Source of the DNA: Azoarcus sp. DD4
GTDB taxonomy: Bacteria > Pseudomonadota > Gammaproteobacteria > Burkholderiales > Rhodocyclaceae
Direction of reading: 5' to 3'
DNA length: 64,000 nucleotides
Assembly: GCF_006496635.1 (NCBI RefSeq)
Contig: NZ_CP022958.1
Coordinates: 1,550,001-1,614,000 of the forward strand
Shown: in pieces, positions 51,693-60,490 of the stretch
Position numbering within the stretch: position 1 is the stretch's first letter
How the letters are laid out: each line of letters begins with the position of its first letter
The notes under the pieces: generated by a model
Databases searched by the model: none
What the model was told of the DNA's origin: nothing
Seen by the model: only the letters and a program-made list of their open reading frames with translations
Position numbers and translations under genes: made by a program

Positions 51693-51926
51693 ATGGGAAT
51701 TCTGAAGATCTCCGAGCAGATGCACGAAAACCTGCGCTCCACCAGCGCTGCGCTCAGTCGCTCCATCAACGCGCAAGCCGAACACTGGCTTCGAGTCGGC
51801 ATGTTGGCCGAACTCAATCCCACGTTGAGCTATGGCGACATCTGCCAGTTGCTGATTCAGGCACATCAGGCTGCGGATCTCATCCCGGCTGCCGTTCGGC
51901 CGGCCGTCGAGCCGGAGGCGGCGTGA
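51693..51926 (+). CDS. ParD-like antitoxin-family protein
   Basis: A 77-residue protein starting MGILKISEQMHENLRSTSAALSRSINAQAEHWLRVGMLAELNPTLSYGDICQLL. This matches the ParD_like family of ribbon-helix-helix proteins. The ATG at 51693 follows the inverted repeat; the longer frame runs through that repeat. Its stop overlaps the GTG start of a methionine aminopeptidase (GTGA). This pairing, instead of a ParE toxin, recurs in proteobacteria. Whether it works as a toxin-antitoxin pair or only as a regulator of the peptidase gene is not known. Confidence 0.78.
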   Translation: MGILKISEQMHENLRSTSAALSRSINAQAEHWLRVGMLAELNPTLSYGDICQLLIQAHQAADLIPAAVRPAVEPEAA

Positions 51927-52753
51927 CGGTCAGGAACAACGTTCCCATCCGTTCGGACTCGGAGATCGGGATGGCGCGGCGCGCAGGCGCATTGGCGGCA
52001 GACGTGCTCAGGATGATTGCCGAGCACGTCAGGCCAGGCATTACCACGGGCGAACTGGACAGGATCTGCCACGACTACATCGTCGACGAATTGAAGGCCA
52101 TCCCTGCCAACGTGGGCTACAACGGCTATCCGAACACCATCCTCACTTCCGTCAACCATGTCGTTTGCCACGGGATCCCTTCCTGCAAACGTCTGAAGGA
52201 TGGCGACATCATCAACGTCGACGTCGCCGTCATCAAGGACGGCTGGTACGGTGATACCAGCCGCATGTATTTTGTTGGGGAACCGGGAATTCTTGCCAGG
52301 CGCCTGGTGCGCACGACCTATGAGGCGCTGCGCGCCGGCATTCTGGCGGTGCGCCCTGGCGCAACACTGGGCGATGTTGGCCACGCCATTCAGACCGTCG
52401 CGCACCGCGAGGGATTCAGCGTCGTGCGCGGCTTCTGCGGTCATGGCATCGGGACTGTCTATCATGACGAACCGCAGGTGCTGCACTTCGGCCGGCCGGG
52501 CGCGGGTCTGGTGCTAGAGCCGGGCATGATCTTCACTGTCGAGCCAATGCTCAATGCGGGCAGACCAGGGACGAAGCAGTTGGCTGACGGCTGGACGGTC
52601 GTGACGAAGGATCGCTCCCTGTCGGCACAGTGGGAGCACATGGTGGCCGTAACGGATGGCGGCTTCGAGATCCTGACTTCGTGGCCCGACGAATACGGGG
52701 ACTATTCGCCCATCACTTCAGAAGTGTCGCCTTCGCCCGCTGCGGCGTGTTGA
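51923..52753 (+). CDS. map: Methionine aminopeptidase, type I, paired with a ParD-like protein
   Basis: A 276-residue M24 peptidase. Metal ligands follow the usual order: Asp in NVDVAVIKDGWYGDTSRM (two aspartates, ~95-110), His in GHGIGTVYHDEPQVLHF (~172), Glu in IFTVEPMLN (~205) and Glu in AQWEHMVAVTDGG (~237). It removes the N-terminal methionine from new proteins. The start is a GTG inside the ParD-like stop, after GGAGG. It is probably a second copy and not the main Map, since it is away from rpsB/tsf. The tail beyond the catalytic core is about 20 residues longer than usual. Confidence 0.88.
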   Translation: MTVRNNVPIRSDSEIGMARRAGALAADVLRMIAEHVRPGITTGELDRICHDYIVDELKAIPANVGYNGYPNTILTSVNHVVCHGIPSCKRLKDGDIINVDVAVIKDGWYGDTSRMYFVGEPGILARRLVRTTYEALRAGILAVRPGATLGDVGHAIQTVAHREGFSVVRGFCGHGIGTVYHDEPQVLHFGRPGAGLVLEPGMIFTVEPMLNAGRPGTKQLADGWTVVTKDRSLSAQWEHMVAVTDGGFEILTSWPDEYGDYSPITSEVSPSPAAAC

Positions 52754-52834
52754 CGCGGTGGCCTGTCGACGCGCACTGAAGCGGCGAGCCACGACATCCG
52801 GCCGCCGCGGTCCTCGACCGCCGGAGCAGGGCAA

Positions 52835-52855
52835 GGCCCGGCGTCAGGCCGGGCC
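52835..52855. terminator. Hairpin between the convergent map and amiC genes
   Basis: The stem GGCCCGGC / GCCGGGCC with a 5-base loop lies between two converging genes. No T-run follows in either direction, so it may need Rho or act as a weak two-way terminator. Confidence 0.45.
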
Positions 52856-52896
52856 AGCCAGTCCGACTCGACCAGACCTGACCAAACAAACCCGAC

Positions 52897-54240
52897 TCAA
52901 CCCAGCTGCGCGACCTTGGTCCGCGGGTTGGGCGGGTTGTTTTCGAAGTAGCGCTTGATTCCGCGCAGGATGGCGTCGGCCATCTTGTCCTGATAGGCGT
53001 CGTCGTTGAGGCGGCGCTCTTCTTCGGGATTGCTGATGAAGGCGGTCTCGACCAGGATGGACGGGATGTCCGGCGCCTTCAGCACCGCGAAGCCGGCCTG
53101 TTCCACATGGGCCTTGTGCAGGGTGTTGATGTCGCCGAGTTCGGACAGTACCGCCTTGCCGAGCTTGAGGCTGTCGTTGATGGTGGCGGTCTGCGAGAGG
53201 TCGAGCAGGGTGCGGGCGAGGTGGCCGTCCTGCCTGGCGAGGTTGACGCCGCCAATGAGGTCGGCATCGTTTTCCTTCTGCGCCAGCCAGCGTGCGGCCG
53301 AGCTGGAGGCTCCGCTTTCCGACAGCACGAACACCGAGCTGCCGCGCGCTTCGGGGCGTACGAAGGCGTCTGCGTGGATGGAGACGAAGAGGTCGGCCTG
53401 GACCTTGCGGGCGCGGGTGACGCGCTGGGCAAGCGGCACGAAGAAGTCGCCGTCGCGGGTGAGCACCGCGCGCATGCCGGGATCGCTGTCGATCTTGCGC
53501 TTGAGGCGGCGGCCGATCGACAGGGTGACGTTCTTCTCGTAGCTGCCGGCACGGCCGACCGCACCGGGGTCTTCGCCGCCGTGGCCGGGGTCGAGCACCA
53601 CGGTGAACAGGCGGTTTACCTGCGGCACATTGCGCTTGGCGGCCTGCGGGGCATCGTTGTGCGGCGGCGGGCGCAGTTCGCGGGTGGCTTGCTGGACGCC
53701 GCTGCCGTTGTCGCCGGCGGCGGCGTCCATCGGCGAGGGCTTCTGGATCAGTGCGAGCAGCGGGTCGGCCGGCTGGGTGGGGTAGAGGTCCAGCACCAGG
53801 CGGTGGCCGTAGTCGCCTACCGGCTTCAGCGTGAACACCTGCGGGTTGGTCTCGGCCTTCAGTTCGATGACCACACGCACCACGCCGGGCCGGTTCTGGC
53901 CGGCGCGGATCAGGCGGATGTAGGGGTCGGTGTCGAGCACCTTGGAGGGCAGCGACTGCAATACGCTGTTGAGTTCGACGCCTTCGAGATCGACCACCAG
54001 GCGTTCCGGATCCTTCACCAGCATGTGGGTGAATTTGGGCTCGGCCGTGCCTTCCAGTGTGATCCGGGTGTATTCCTCGGCAGGCCAGACCCGCACCGCC
54101 AGCAGGCTGGCCGCGGCGTGGCCGGTGCGCGTGACCAGCAGGGTCAGCGAGGCACCGGTGAACTTGAGCAGCTCCCGGCGGCTCAGGCCGCGCCTGGAGG
54201 CGGGGTTTGTTTCAGCAGATTGGCCAGTTCGATCACGCAT
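52897..54240 (-). CDS. amiC: N-acetylmuramoyl-L-alanine amidase AmiC
   Basis: A 447-residue periplasmic amidase. It has a Tat signal (LSRRELLKFTGASLTLL), an N-terminal AMIN domain (~45-150), a linker, and an Amidase_3 domain with VVLDPGHGGEDPGAVG (~218), SIHADAF (~290) and ILVETAFISNPEEERRL (~400). The zinc ligands are the histidines in these motifs and the glutamate of SYEKNVTL. It splits septal peptidoglycan at cell division. The ATG lies 58 bases inside the end of tsaE, so the two are overlapping and coupled, as is common. Confidence 0.92.
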   Translation of the reverse strand: MRDRTGQSAETNPASRRGLSRRELLKFTGASLTLLVTRTGHAAASLLAVRVWPAEEYTRITLEGTAEPKFTHMLVKDPERLVVDLEGVELNSVLQSLPSKVLDTDPYIRLIRAGQNRPGVVRVVIELKAETNPQVFTLKPVGDYGHRLVLDLYPTQPADPLLALIQKPSPMDAAAGDNGSGVQQATRELRPPPHNDAPQAAKRNVPQVNRLFTVVLDPGHGGEDPGAVGRAGSYEKNVTLSIGRRLKRKIDSDPGMRAVLTRDGDFFVPLAQRVTRARKVQADLFVSIHADAFVRPEARGSSVFVLSESGASSSAARWLAQKENDADLIGGVNLARQDGHLARTLLDLSQTATINDSLKLGKAVLSELGDINTLHKAHVEQAGFAVLKAPDIPSILVETAFISNPEEERRLNDDAYQDKMADAILRGIKRYFENNPPNPRTKVAQLG

Positions 54241-54710
54241 GTTCGCCCCGCCTCGCTTCTTGCTGCGACGTTTGCGACACGGCCGTCTCCTTCCGGATCG
54301 AGCCGAAGTTCGATGTCGGGTTGGTCGAGATAGGGCAGCGCCTTGTCAGGCCATTCCACAATGCATACGCCCTGTCCGGCGAAATATTCGTCCAGCCCAG
54401 CATCCAGGTACTCTTCCGGCGCGTTGAAGCGATAAAAATCAAAGTGATATAAGTCTAATCTAGAAACTGAGTAAGGTTCAATCAAGGTGTAGGTCGGGCT
54501 CTTCACCTTGCCGGTGTGACCGAGTGCACGCAGCAGCCCGCGGGTGAGGGTGGTTTTGCCGCTGCCGAGGTTGCCCTGCAGCCAGATGTGCAGGCCCGGT
54601 TGCAGGGCCGCGGCCAGCGCGGCGCCCAGCGCGAGGGTGTCGTCCTCGCCCGGCAAGTGCGCTTGCAGGCGCGCATCGCTATCATCGGCGGAGAGAACGA
54701 TGCTGATCAT
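54183..54710 (-). CDS. tsaE: tRNA threonylcarbamoyladenosine ATPase TsaE
   Basis: A 175-residue P-loop protein with GNLGSGKTTLTRGLLRALG (~47), VKSPTYTLIEPY (~69), LYHFDFYRF (~87) and CIVEWPDKALPYL (~116). This is the TsaE family, needed for the t6A modification of tRNA. The ATG at 54710 gives normal length. It is divergent from queG, whose start is only 12 bases away, and overlaps amiC downstream. Confidence 0.93.
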   Translation of the reverse strand: MISIVLSADDSDARLQAHLPGEDDTLALGAALAAALQPGLHIWLQGNLGSGKTTLTRGLLRALGHTGKVKSPTYTLIEPYSVSRLDLYHFDFYRFNAPEEYLDAGLDEYFAGQGVCIVEWPDKALPYLDQPDIELRLDPEGDGRVANVAARSEAGRTCVIELANLLKQTPPPGAA

Positions 54711-54722
54711 GAAAACCTCTCG

Positions 54723-55799
54723 GTGACGGGGGAAACGGAAAGCCTGGCCGCGCTCGTGGCGCGTATCCGGCAATGGGGCACGGAGCTCGGATTCGGTGCG
54801 GTCACGATTGCCGATATCGATCTGGGCAGCGCCGAAGAAGGCCTCGAGCGCTGGCTGGCGGCCGGCTTTCACGGCGGCATGGATTATATGGCGCGCCACG
54901 GCATGAAGCGCGCCCGTCCGGCCGAACTGGTGCCCGGTACGCTGCGGGTGATCAGCGCGCGGATGGATTACTGGCCGCAGGCGGACGATGCCGGGGCGGC
55001 GCTGGCCGATCCGGCGCGGGCCTATGTGTCGCGCTACGCGCTGGGGCGCGACTACCACAAGGTCTTGCGCAAGCGTCTGCAGCAGCTGGCCGACCGCATC
55101 GCCGCGGTTGCGCCGCATGGCTACCGGGTGTTCGTCGATTCGGCGCCGGTGCTGGAGGTGGAGCTTGCCAGCCGCAGCGGGCTGGGCTGGCGCGGCAAGC
55201 ACACCCTGCTGCTCGATCGCAGCGCCGGCTCCTGGTTCTTCCTCGGCGAGCTGTTCACCGACCTGCCGCTGCCGGTGGATGCGCCGGTCACGCCGCACTG
55301 CGGCAGCTGCCACGCCTGCATCGACGCCTGCCCCACCGGCGCCATCGTCGAGCCCTACCGGGTGGATGCGCGGCGCTGCATTTCCTATCTCACCATCGAG
55401 CTGGACGGCGCCATCCCGGAAGACCTGCGACCGCTCGTCGGCAACCGCATCTACGGCTGCGACGACTGCCAGCTGGTCTGTCCGTGGAACCGCTTCGCCA
55501 GGATTACCGCCGAGCCGGACTTCTCGCCGCGCCACCGGCTGGACCAGGCGACGCTGTGCGAGCTCTTCGCCTGGACGGCGGCCGAGTTCGACGAGCGCAC
55601 CGCCGGCAGCGCCATCCATCGCATCGGCCATGAACGCTGGCTGCGCAACATCGCGGTGGCGCTCGGCAATGCGCCGACGACGCCGGAGGTGCTTGCCGCG
55701 CTGCGCGCGCGTTCGGACGACCCGTCGGCGCTGGTACGCGAGCACGTCGCCTGGGCGCTCGCCCGCCACTGCCCGGCGGGCAGGGACGCTAGACGCTGA
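54723..55799 (+). CDS. queG: Epoxyqueuosine reductase
   Basis: A 358-residue QueG with two [4Fe-4S] motifs, CGSCHACIDACPTGAIV (~193) and GCDDCQLVCPWNRFA (~245), a corrinoid-binding N-terminal domain (GFHGGMDYMARHGMKR ~44) and a C-terminal HEAT-like tail. It does the last step of queuosine synthesis in tRNA. The GTG at 54723 is chosen by comparison with the usual QueG start; the open frame extends back into tsaE. Its 3' end overlaps the convergent chemoreceptor gene by 11 bases. Confidence 0.9.
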   Translation: MTGETESLAALVARIRQWGTELGFGAVTIADIDLGSAEEGLERWLAAGFHGGMDYMARHGMKRARPAELVPGTLRVISARMDYWPQADDAGAALADPARAYVSRYALGRDYHKVLRKRLQQLADRIAAVAPHGYRVFVDSAPVLEVELASRSGLGWRGKHTLLLDRSAGSWFFLGELFTDLPLPVDAPVTPHCGSCHACIDACPTGAIVEPYRVDARRCISYLTIELDGAIPEDLRPLVGNRIYGCDDCQLVCPWNRFARITAEPDFSPRHRLDQATLCELFAWTAAEFDERTAGSAIHRIGHERWLRNIAVALGNAPTTPEVLAALRARSDDPSALVREHVAWALARHCPAGRDARR

Positions 55800-57423
55800 A
55801 CTGCGCCGCCGCCTCGTGCATGCGGGCGGCCATGCCTTCCAGGCTGCGCACCGAACGCGTCGTATCGCCAAGCGCGGCGGTGCTTTGGTCGCTGGAGCGG
55901 GCGATGGTTTCCAGCTGGCGGGCAATGGTGTCGCTCGCCACCGCCTGCTCGTGCAGCGCCGCGCTGATCTCGCTGGCGACGTCGACGACGCGGCGGGTGC
56001 GGTCCTGGATGTGCACGATCACCTCGCCGGCTTCGCGCGCGAGTTCGGCATCGGCGTTGACCTGCTCGACCATCTGGCGCATTTCCTCCACTGCCTGGCC
56101 GGCCTGCTGCTGGACGGCGGCGATCTTCACGCCGATCTCGCGCGTTGCCTGCGCGGTGCGTTCGGCGAGCTTGCGCACTTCGTCCGCCACCACCGCGAAG
56201 CCGCGACCCTGCTCGCCGGCGCGGGCTGCCTCGATGGCGGCGTTGAGGGCGAGCAGGTTGGTCTGCTCGGCCACTTCGCGGATGACTTGCACGATGTCGC
56301 CGATGGCGGAGGAGTGGGCACCGAGTTCGTCCACGTTGCGGGCGGCTTCGCGCACGCGGCCGGCGGTGTCGAGCATGCGGCCGACCGTGCGGCCGACCAC
56401 CTCGCCGCCCTCGTTGGCCAGCCGGGCCGACTCGCGGGTGATGTCCAGGGTCTGGGCGGCGTTGTCACGCACATGGTTGATCGACACGGTGAGTTGTTCG
56501 ATGGAGGCGGCCACGGTGGCGGTGGAGTCGTTGAGCACGCTCACGCTGCCGTCGATGTGTCCCACCGCACGCGCCACGTCTGCCGTGTTGCCGGCGACGC
56601 TGCCCGCCTGCTCGTTGATCTGGCGGACCAGCTGCTGAAAGGTTTCGAGCATGCTGTTGAAGCCGCGGCCGGTGGCGGCGATCTCGTCCTGGCCGTCCGC
56701 CGCGGCCCGCAGGCGCAGGTCGCGTTCGCGCGCGGCACGGTTCATCGTCGCAGCCAGACCGGTCAGGGCCCGCACGATGCGCTGGACCATCAGTGTCGCC
56801 ATCGTGCCCATTGCGCCGATCAGCACCACCAGCACCACCAGCAGGCTGGTCCGCACCGTGGCGTGGGTGTGGCCGGCGGCCGCGAGCGTGTCGTTGAGCG
56901 TGGCCGCCTCGTGGGCCTGGATGGCTTCGACGAGCTTGTCTAGGCCGCCGGCAAAGGTGCGGTCCATGCCGCGCACCGCCTTGTCGACCGCCTTGCCGGT
57001 TTCGGGGTCGTTGGCATCGAAGCGCTTCAGCGCTTCGCGGTAGCGCTGCCCCATCTGCCGGTGCTCGGCGAGCAGGGCGCCGATGTCGATCCCGGGCAGG
57101 GCTTCACGGGCATAGGGCTGCACCTTGGCCAGTTCCTGCTGCACCAGCGCTTCCTCGTGCTCGAAGCCCTTCAGGTGGCGCTCGTAGGTGGCGGCATCGT
57201 TACCGCGGATCAGCACGTTCTTCCACTCCTGCACCTGGGTCTTGAAGGCCGCCTGCGCGCGGCCGACCGCGACCAGCGAGGATTCGCCGGCCTTGATGCG
57301 GGCGAAGGAGTCGGCCATGGCGAGGTTGAAGCCGGACAGCTCGAACAGCGCGTACAGGCCGATGGCCAGCATGCCGGCCGAGCCGAGCAGGGAAAGCAGG
57401 ATGAGACGGGCCTTGACGGTCAT
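55789..57423 (-). CDS. Methyl-accepting chemotaxis protein
   Basis: A 544-residue chemoreceptor. Membrane helix 1 is LILLSLLGSAGMLAIGLYALF (~8-28). A four-helix-type periplasmic domain follows, then helix 2 (SLLVVLVVLIGAMGTMATLMV, ~192-212), a HAMP region and the signalling domain with the tip EVAEQTNLLALNAAIEAARAGEQGRGFAVVADEVRKLAERT (~375-415). It has no C-terminal CheR-binding pentapeptide. The ATG at 57423 starts the first helix correctly; the frame extends upstream without support. The ligand is unknown; no che genes are near. Confidence 0.92.
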   Translation of the reverse strand: MTVKARLILLSLLGSAGMLAIGLYALFELSGFNLAMADSFARIKAGESSLVAVGRAQAAFKTQVQEWKNVLIRGNDAATYERHLKGFEHEEALVQQELAKVQPYAREALPGIDIGALLAEHRQMGQRYREALKRFDANDPETGKAVDKAVRGMDRTFAGGLDKLVEAIQAHEAATLNDTLAAAGHTHATVRTSLLVVLVVLIGAMGTMATLMVQRIVRALTGLAATMNRAARERDLRLRAAADGQDEIAATGRGFNSMLETFQQLVRQINEQAGSVAGNTADVARAVGHIDGSVSVLNDSTATVAASIEQLTVSINHVRDNAAQTLDITRESARLANEGGEVVGRTVGRMLDTAGRVREAARNVDELGAHSSAIGDIVQVIREVAEQTNLLALNAAIEAARAGEQGRGFAVVADEVRKLAERTAQATREIGVKIAAVQQQAGQAVEEMRQMVEQVNADAELAREAGEVIVHIQDRTRRVVDVASEISAALHEQAVASDTIARQLETIARSSDQSTAALGDTTRSVRSLEGMAARMHEAAAQFSV

Positions 57424-57560
57424 GGGAGCGGTCCTGAGAGAGTTCGTTGTGTCCTCAACGGCCATCGTTGTCGTGGCTTGAGCGCGAATCAGCCCGATGC
57501 TACCGGAAGTCGTCTCCGCGACGCCGGCCGGAATCGCCCCCGGTCGAGCTGGCAAATTAA

Positions 57561-57583
57561 TGTCAATTGAATATATATTGACA
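57561..57583. promoter_or_regulatory. Inverted repeat in the promoter of the YiaA-like gene
   Basis: TGTCAAT at 57561-57567 and ATTGACA at 57577-57583 form a perfect 7-bp inverted repeat with 9 A/T-rich bases between, 25 bases before the ATG at 57609. It contains TATATT and TTGACA, so it may overlap a sigma-70 promoter and act as an operator. Confidence 0.5.
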
Positions 57584-57608
57584 CGTCATTTACTCCGAAG
57601 GATGAATC

Positions 57609-58055
57609 ATGCAGTTGCCTCCGCACATGCACAAACCTACTGGCGCCTTCATCGGGGCTTCGTGGGCAGCCTTGTTCATCGGCGCGCTCACCTATCTCGT
57701 CGGTCTCTGGAATGCCGACATGCAGCTCAACGAAAAGGGCTATTACTTCACCGTCCTGATGTATGGCTTGTTCGCCGCGGTGTCCTTACAGAAGACGGTG
57801 CGCGACCGGCTCGAAGGTACACCGACAACCGGGATCTACCACGGGCTGTGCTGGCTGTCCTTCATGCTGGCGGTACTGCTGCTGGCCATCGGCCTGTGGA
57901 ACGCGACGCTGGCGTCGAGCGAAAAGGGCTTCTATGCGATGTCCTTCCTCCTGAGCCTGTTCGCGGCGATTGCCGTCCAGAAGAACGTGCGCGACGTCGC
58001 CCGCCTGAACGACGGTGCGCCGTCGGGCCTGGTCGGCGACGACGCCGGCGCCTAG
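57609..58055 (+). CDS. YiaA/YiaB-family inner-membrane protein
   Basis: A 148-residue protein with four hydrophobic helices in two related halves: FIGASWAALFIGALTYLVGLWNADMQLNEKGYYFTVLMYGLFAAVSLQKTVRDR, then CWLSFMLAVLLLAIGLWNATLASSEKGFYAMSFLLSLFAAIAVQKNVRD. The repeated GLWNA ... EKGFY pattern is the YiaAB domain. Function is unknown. It follows the chemoreceptor gene divergently and has an unusual A/T-rich palindromic promoter. Confidence 0.85.
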   Translation: MQLPPHMHKPTGAFIGASWAALFIGALTYLVGLWNADMQLNEKGYYFTVLMYGLFAAVSLQKTVRDRLEGTPTTGIYHGLCWLSFMLAVLLLAIGLWNATLASSEKGFYAMSFLLSLFAAIAVQKNVRDVARLNDGAPSGLVGDDAGA

Positions 58056-58141
58056 GCCCATGCATCGTCACGTTCACAGATGAAACGAGCGATGGCGGCC
58101 GAGCCCCGCGAAGGGAGGCCGCTATCGCGCTACTACGAGAA

Positions 58142-59308
58142 TCAGCTCGCCAGCGCGCGCATCTCGGCGATGAGGTCGGCCTTGCCCTCGAAGCCGATGC
58201 CGGGCAGCTCGGGCATCTCGATATGGCTGTCGACCACCTTGACGCCGTCGGGGAAGCCGCCGTAAGGCTGGAACAGGTCGGGGTAGGACTCGTTGCCGCC
58301 GAGGCCGAGGCCGGCGGCAATGTTGAGCGACATCTGGTGGCCGCCGTGGGGAATGCAACGGCTGGGCGACCAGCCGTTGTCCTTCAGCATCTCCAGCGTG
58401 CGCAGGTATTCGACCAGGCCGTAGGACAGCGCGCAGTCGAACTGCAGCCAGTCGCGGTCGGGGCGCATGCCGCCGTAGCGGATCAGGTTGCGCGCGTCCT
58501 GCATCGAGAACAGGTTCTCGCCGGTGGCCATCGGGCCTGCGTAGTGGTTCGCCAGTTCGGCCTGCAGCGCATAGTCCAGCGGGTCGCCGGCCTCCTCGTA
58601 CCAGAACAGGTCGTACTGCGACAGCGCCTTGGCGTAGTCGATCGCGGTGGGCAGGTCGAAGCGGCCGTTGGCATCCACCGCCAGCTTGCAGCCCGCGGGC
58701 AGGATGGAAAGAATGGCCTCGATGCGGCGCAGGTCCTCGGCGAGCGGGGCGCCGCCTATCTTCTTCTTGACCACCTTGTAGCCGCGGTCCAGGTAGCCGC
58801 GCATCTCGTTCTTCAGCGCTTCCAGATCCTGCCCCGGGTGGTAGTAGCCGCCGGCGGCATAGACGAACACCTTGCGATCGGGCGTACCGGTGCCGTACTG
58901 CTCGGCCAGCAGCTGGTAGAGCGGCTTGCCGGCGATCTTCGCCACCGCGTCCCATACCGCCATGTCGATGGTGCCCACGGCCACCGAGCGCTCGCCGTGG
59001 CCGCCGGGCTTCTCGTTGGTCATCATCGTCGCCCAGATCCTGTGCGGATCGAGGTTGTCGCCGGCATCGTTGATCAGGGATTCCGGTGCGGCTTCGAGCA
59101 GGCGCGGGCGGAAGCGCTCGCGGATCAGGCTGCCCTGGCCGTAGCGGCCGTTGGAGTTGAAGCCGTAGCCGATCACCGGCTTGCCGTCGCGGATCACGTC
59201 GGTGACCACCGCCACCAGGCTCAGCGTCATCTTGCTGAAGTCGATGTAGGCGTTGCGGATGTTGGACTTGATCGGCTTGGTGACTTCACGGATGTCGATG
59301 ATTTTCAT
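58142..59308 (-). CDS. tarD: D(-)-tartrate dehydratase, enolase superfamily
   Basis: A 388-residue mandelate-racemase-like enzyme. The KxK motif is at Lys181-Lys183 (YKVVKKKIGG), metal ligands begin with Asp212 (LAVDANGRF) and continue with WYEEAGDP and ATGENLFS, and the general-acid histidine is in CIPHGGHQMSLN. The NSNGRYGQGSLIRERF and GMRPDRDWLQFDCALSYGL segments match the characterised D-tartrate dehydratase group very closely. It converts D-tartrate to oxaloacetate. It is divergent from a LysR gene across 114 bases. No transporter is next to it. Confidence 0.9.
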   Translation of the reverse strand: MKIIDIREVTKPIKSNIRNAYIDFSKMTLSLVAVVTDVIRDGKPVIGYGFNSNGRYGQGSLIRERFRPRLLEAAPESLINDAGDNLDPHRIWATMMTNEKPGGHGERSVAVGTIDMAVWDAVAKIAGKPLYQLLAEQYGTGTPDRKVFVYAAGGYYHPGQDLEALKNEMRGYLDRGYKVVKKKIGGAPLAEDLRRIEAILSILPAGCKLAVDANGRFDLPTAIDYAKALSQYDLFWYEEAGDPLDYALQAELANHYAGPMATGENLFSMQDARNLIRYGGMRPDRDWLQFDCALSYGLVEYLRTLEMLKDNGWSPSRCIPHGGHQMSLNIAAGLGLGGNESYPDLFQPYGGFPDGVKVVDSHIEMPELPGIGFEGKADLIAEMRALAS

Positions 59309-59422
59309 GGGGCTTTCCTCCTTGGGGGCGCTGCAAGCGGCAGCGAACGGAGCGAAGCTTATTGAATTCCAGAAGACGTAGAATCGATAAGAATTAAAAT
59401 CATTAGGTCGAAAAAGTTAAAA

Positions 59423-60346
59423 ATGGACGCTCCTTCCGAACTCGCCTTCTTCCTGCTGCTCGCCGACAAGGGTTCCTTCACCGCCGCCGCGCGCGAACTC
59501 AACCTGACGCCGCCAGCGGTCAGCAAGCGGCTGGCGCAGATCGAGCAGCGCCTCGGCGTGCGCCTGCTCAACCGCAGCACGCGGCGGGTGAGCCTCACCG
59601 ACGAGGGCGAGCTTTACCTCGAACACGCGCGCCGCATCCTTGCCGACATCGAGGATATGGAAGCCTCGCTGGGCAATCGGCGCGCCGCGCCCAAGGGCCT
59701 GCTGCGGGTCAACGCCACGCTCGGCTTCGGCCGCACCACGATCGCGCCCATCGTGTCCGCCTTCGCGCGCCAGCATCCGGAAGTGGAGGTGCAGTTGCAG
59801 CTCACCGACGCGCCCATCGACCTCGTCGCCACCGGCTTCGACCTCGCGATCCGCTTCGGCGAACTGCCGGACAGCCGCCTGTCGGCGCGCAAGCTGATGA
59901 GCAACCGCCGCTTCCTGTGCGCCTCGCCGGCCTATCTCGAAACGCACGGTGCGCCGCAGACACCGGCCGAACTCACCCGCCACGCCTGCATCCTTCACCG
60001 CCAGAACGACGACGCCTACGGCATCTGGCGGCTGTCGAGCGGCCGCCATGTGGAGACGGTGAAGGTGCGCGGCACGCTGTCCTCCAACGACGGCGATGTG
60101 GTGCTGGGCTGGGCGCTGGACGGCCACGGCATCCTCATCCGCTCGGAATGGGATCTGGCGAAGTACCTGGAAAGCGGCCGCTTGCGCGCGGTACTGCCGG
60201 ACTACACCCTGCCCACCGCCGACCTCTACGCGGTGTATCCGGCGCGCCGCAACCAGCCGGCACGGGTGCGTGCCTTCATCGATTTCCTGCTGGACCGCTT
60301 TGCGCCGTCTGCGCCGGAGCGGAGCGGGCAATTGTCGAGCGTGTGA
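59423..60346 (+). CDS. LysR-family regulator divergent from tarD
   Basis: A 307-residue LysR protein of the DmlR/TtdR-like group. It has an N-terminal helix-turn-helix (FFLLLADKGSFTAAARELNLTPPAVSKRLAQIEQRLGVRLLNRSTR) and a two-lobe effector domain. It probably controls the divergent D-tartrate dehydratase gene with a dicarboxylate as effector. The intergenic region is A/T-rich (59375-59420) and holds both promoters. Its last codons overlap a NifA-type site for the next gene. Confidence 0.88.
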   Translation: MDAPSELAFFLLLADKGSFTAAARELNLTPPAVSKRLAQIEQRLGVRLLNRSTRRVSLTDEGELYLEHARRILADIEDMEASLGNRRAAPKGLLRVNATLGFGRTTIAPIVSAFARQHPEVEVQLQLTDAPIDLVATGFDLAIRFGELPDSRLSARKLMSNRRFLCASPAYLETHGAPQTPAELTRHACILHRQNDDAYGIWRLSSGRHVETVKVRGTLSSNDGDVVLGWALDGHGILIRSEWDLAKYLESGRLRAVLPDYTLPTADLYAVYPARRNQPARVRAFIDFLLDRFAPSAPERSGQLSSV

Positions 60347-60348
60347 CA
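60333..60348 (+). promoter_or_regulatory. NifA upstream activator site
   Basis: TGT-N10-ACA (TGTCGAGCGTGTGACA), the NifA consensus, 87 bp before the -24 element at 60436. It overlaps the stop codon of the LysR gene. Confidence 0.72.
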
Positions 60349-60435
60349 TTGCCGCGGCGTCGACCTACCGCCGGCGGCTTTGCATGAGTTCAATGGAATC
60401 AGCGGCTTGGAGGAAGGTGCTGCGACGATGCCGGT

Positions 60436-60451
60436 TGGCACTCATCGTGCT
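60436..60451 (+). promoter_or_regulatory. Sigma-54 promoter of the nafY operon
   Basis: TGGCAC-TCATC-GTGCT has a perfect -24 half and GC at the right distance. It lies 39 bases before the nafY start codon. With the TGT-N10-ACA site it makes a typical nif promoter. Confidence 0.72.
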
Positions 60452-60490
60452 TTGGAGATTGTGAAAATCCCCGACAGAGGAGTCTCTCCC

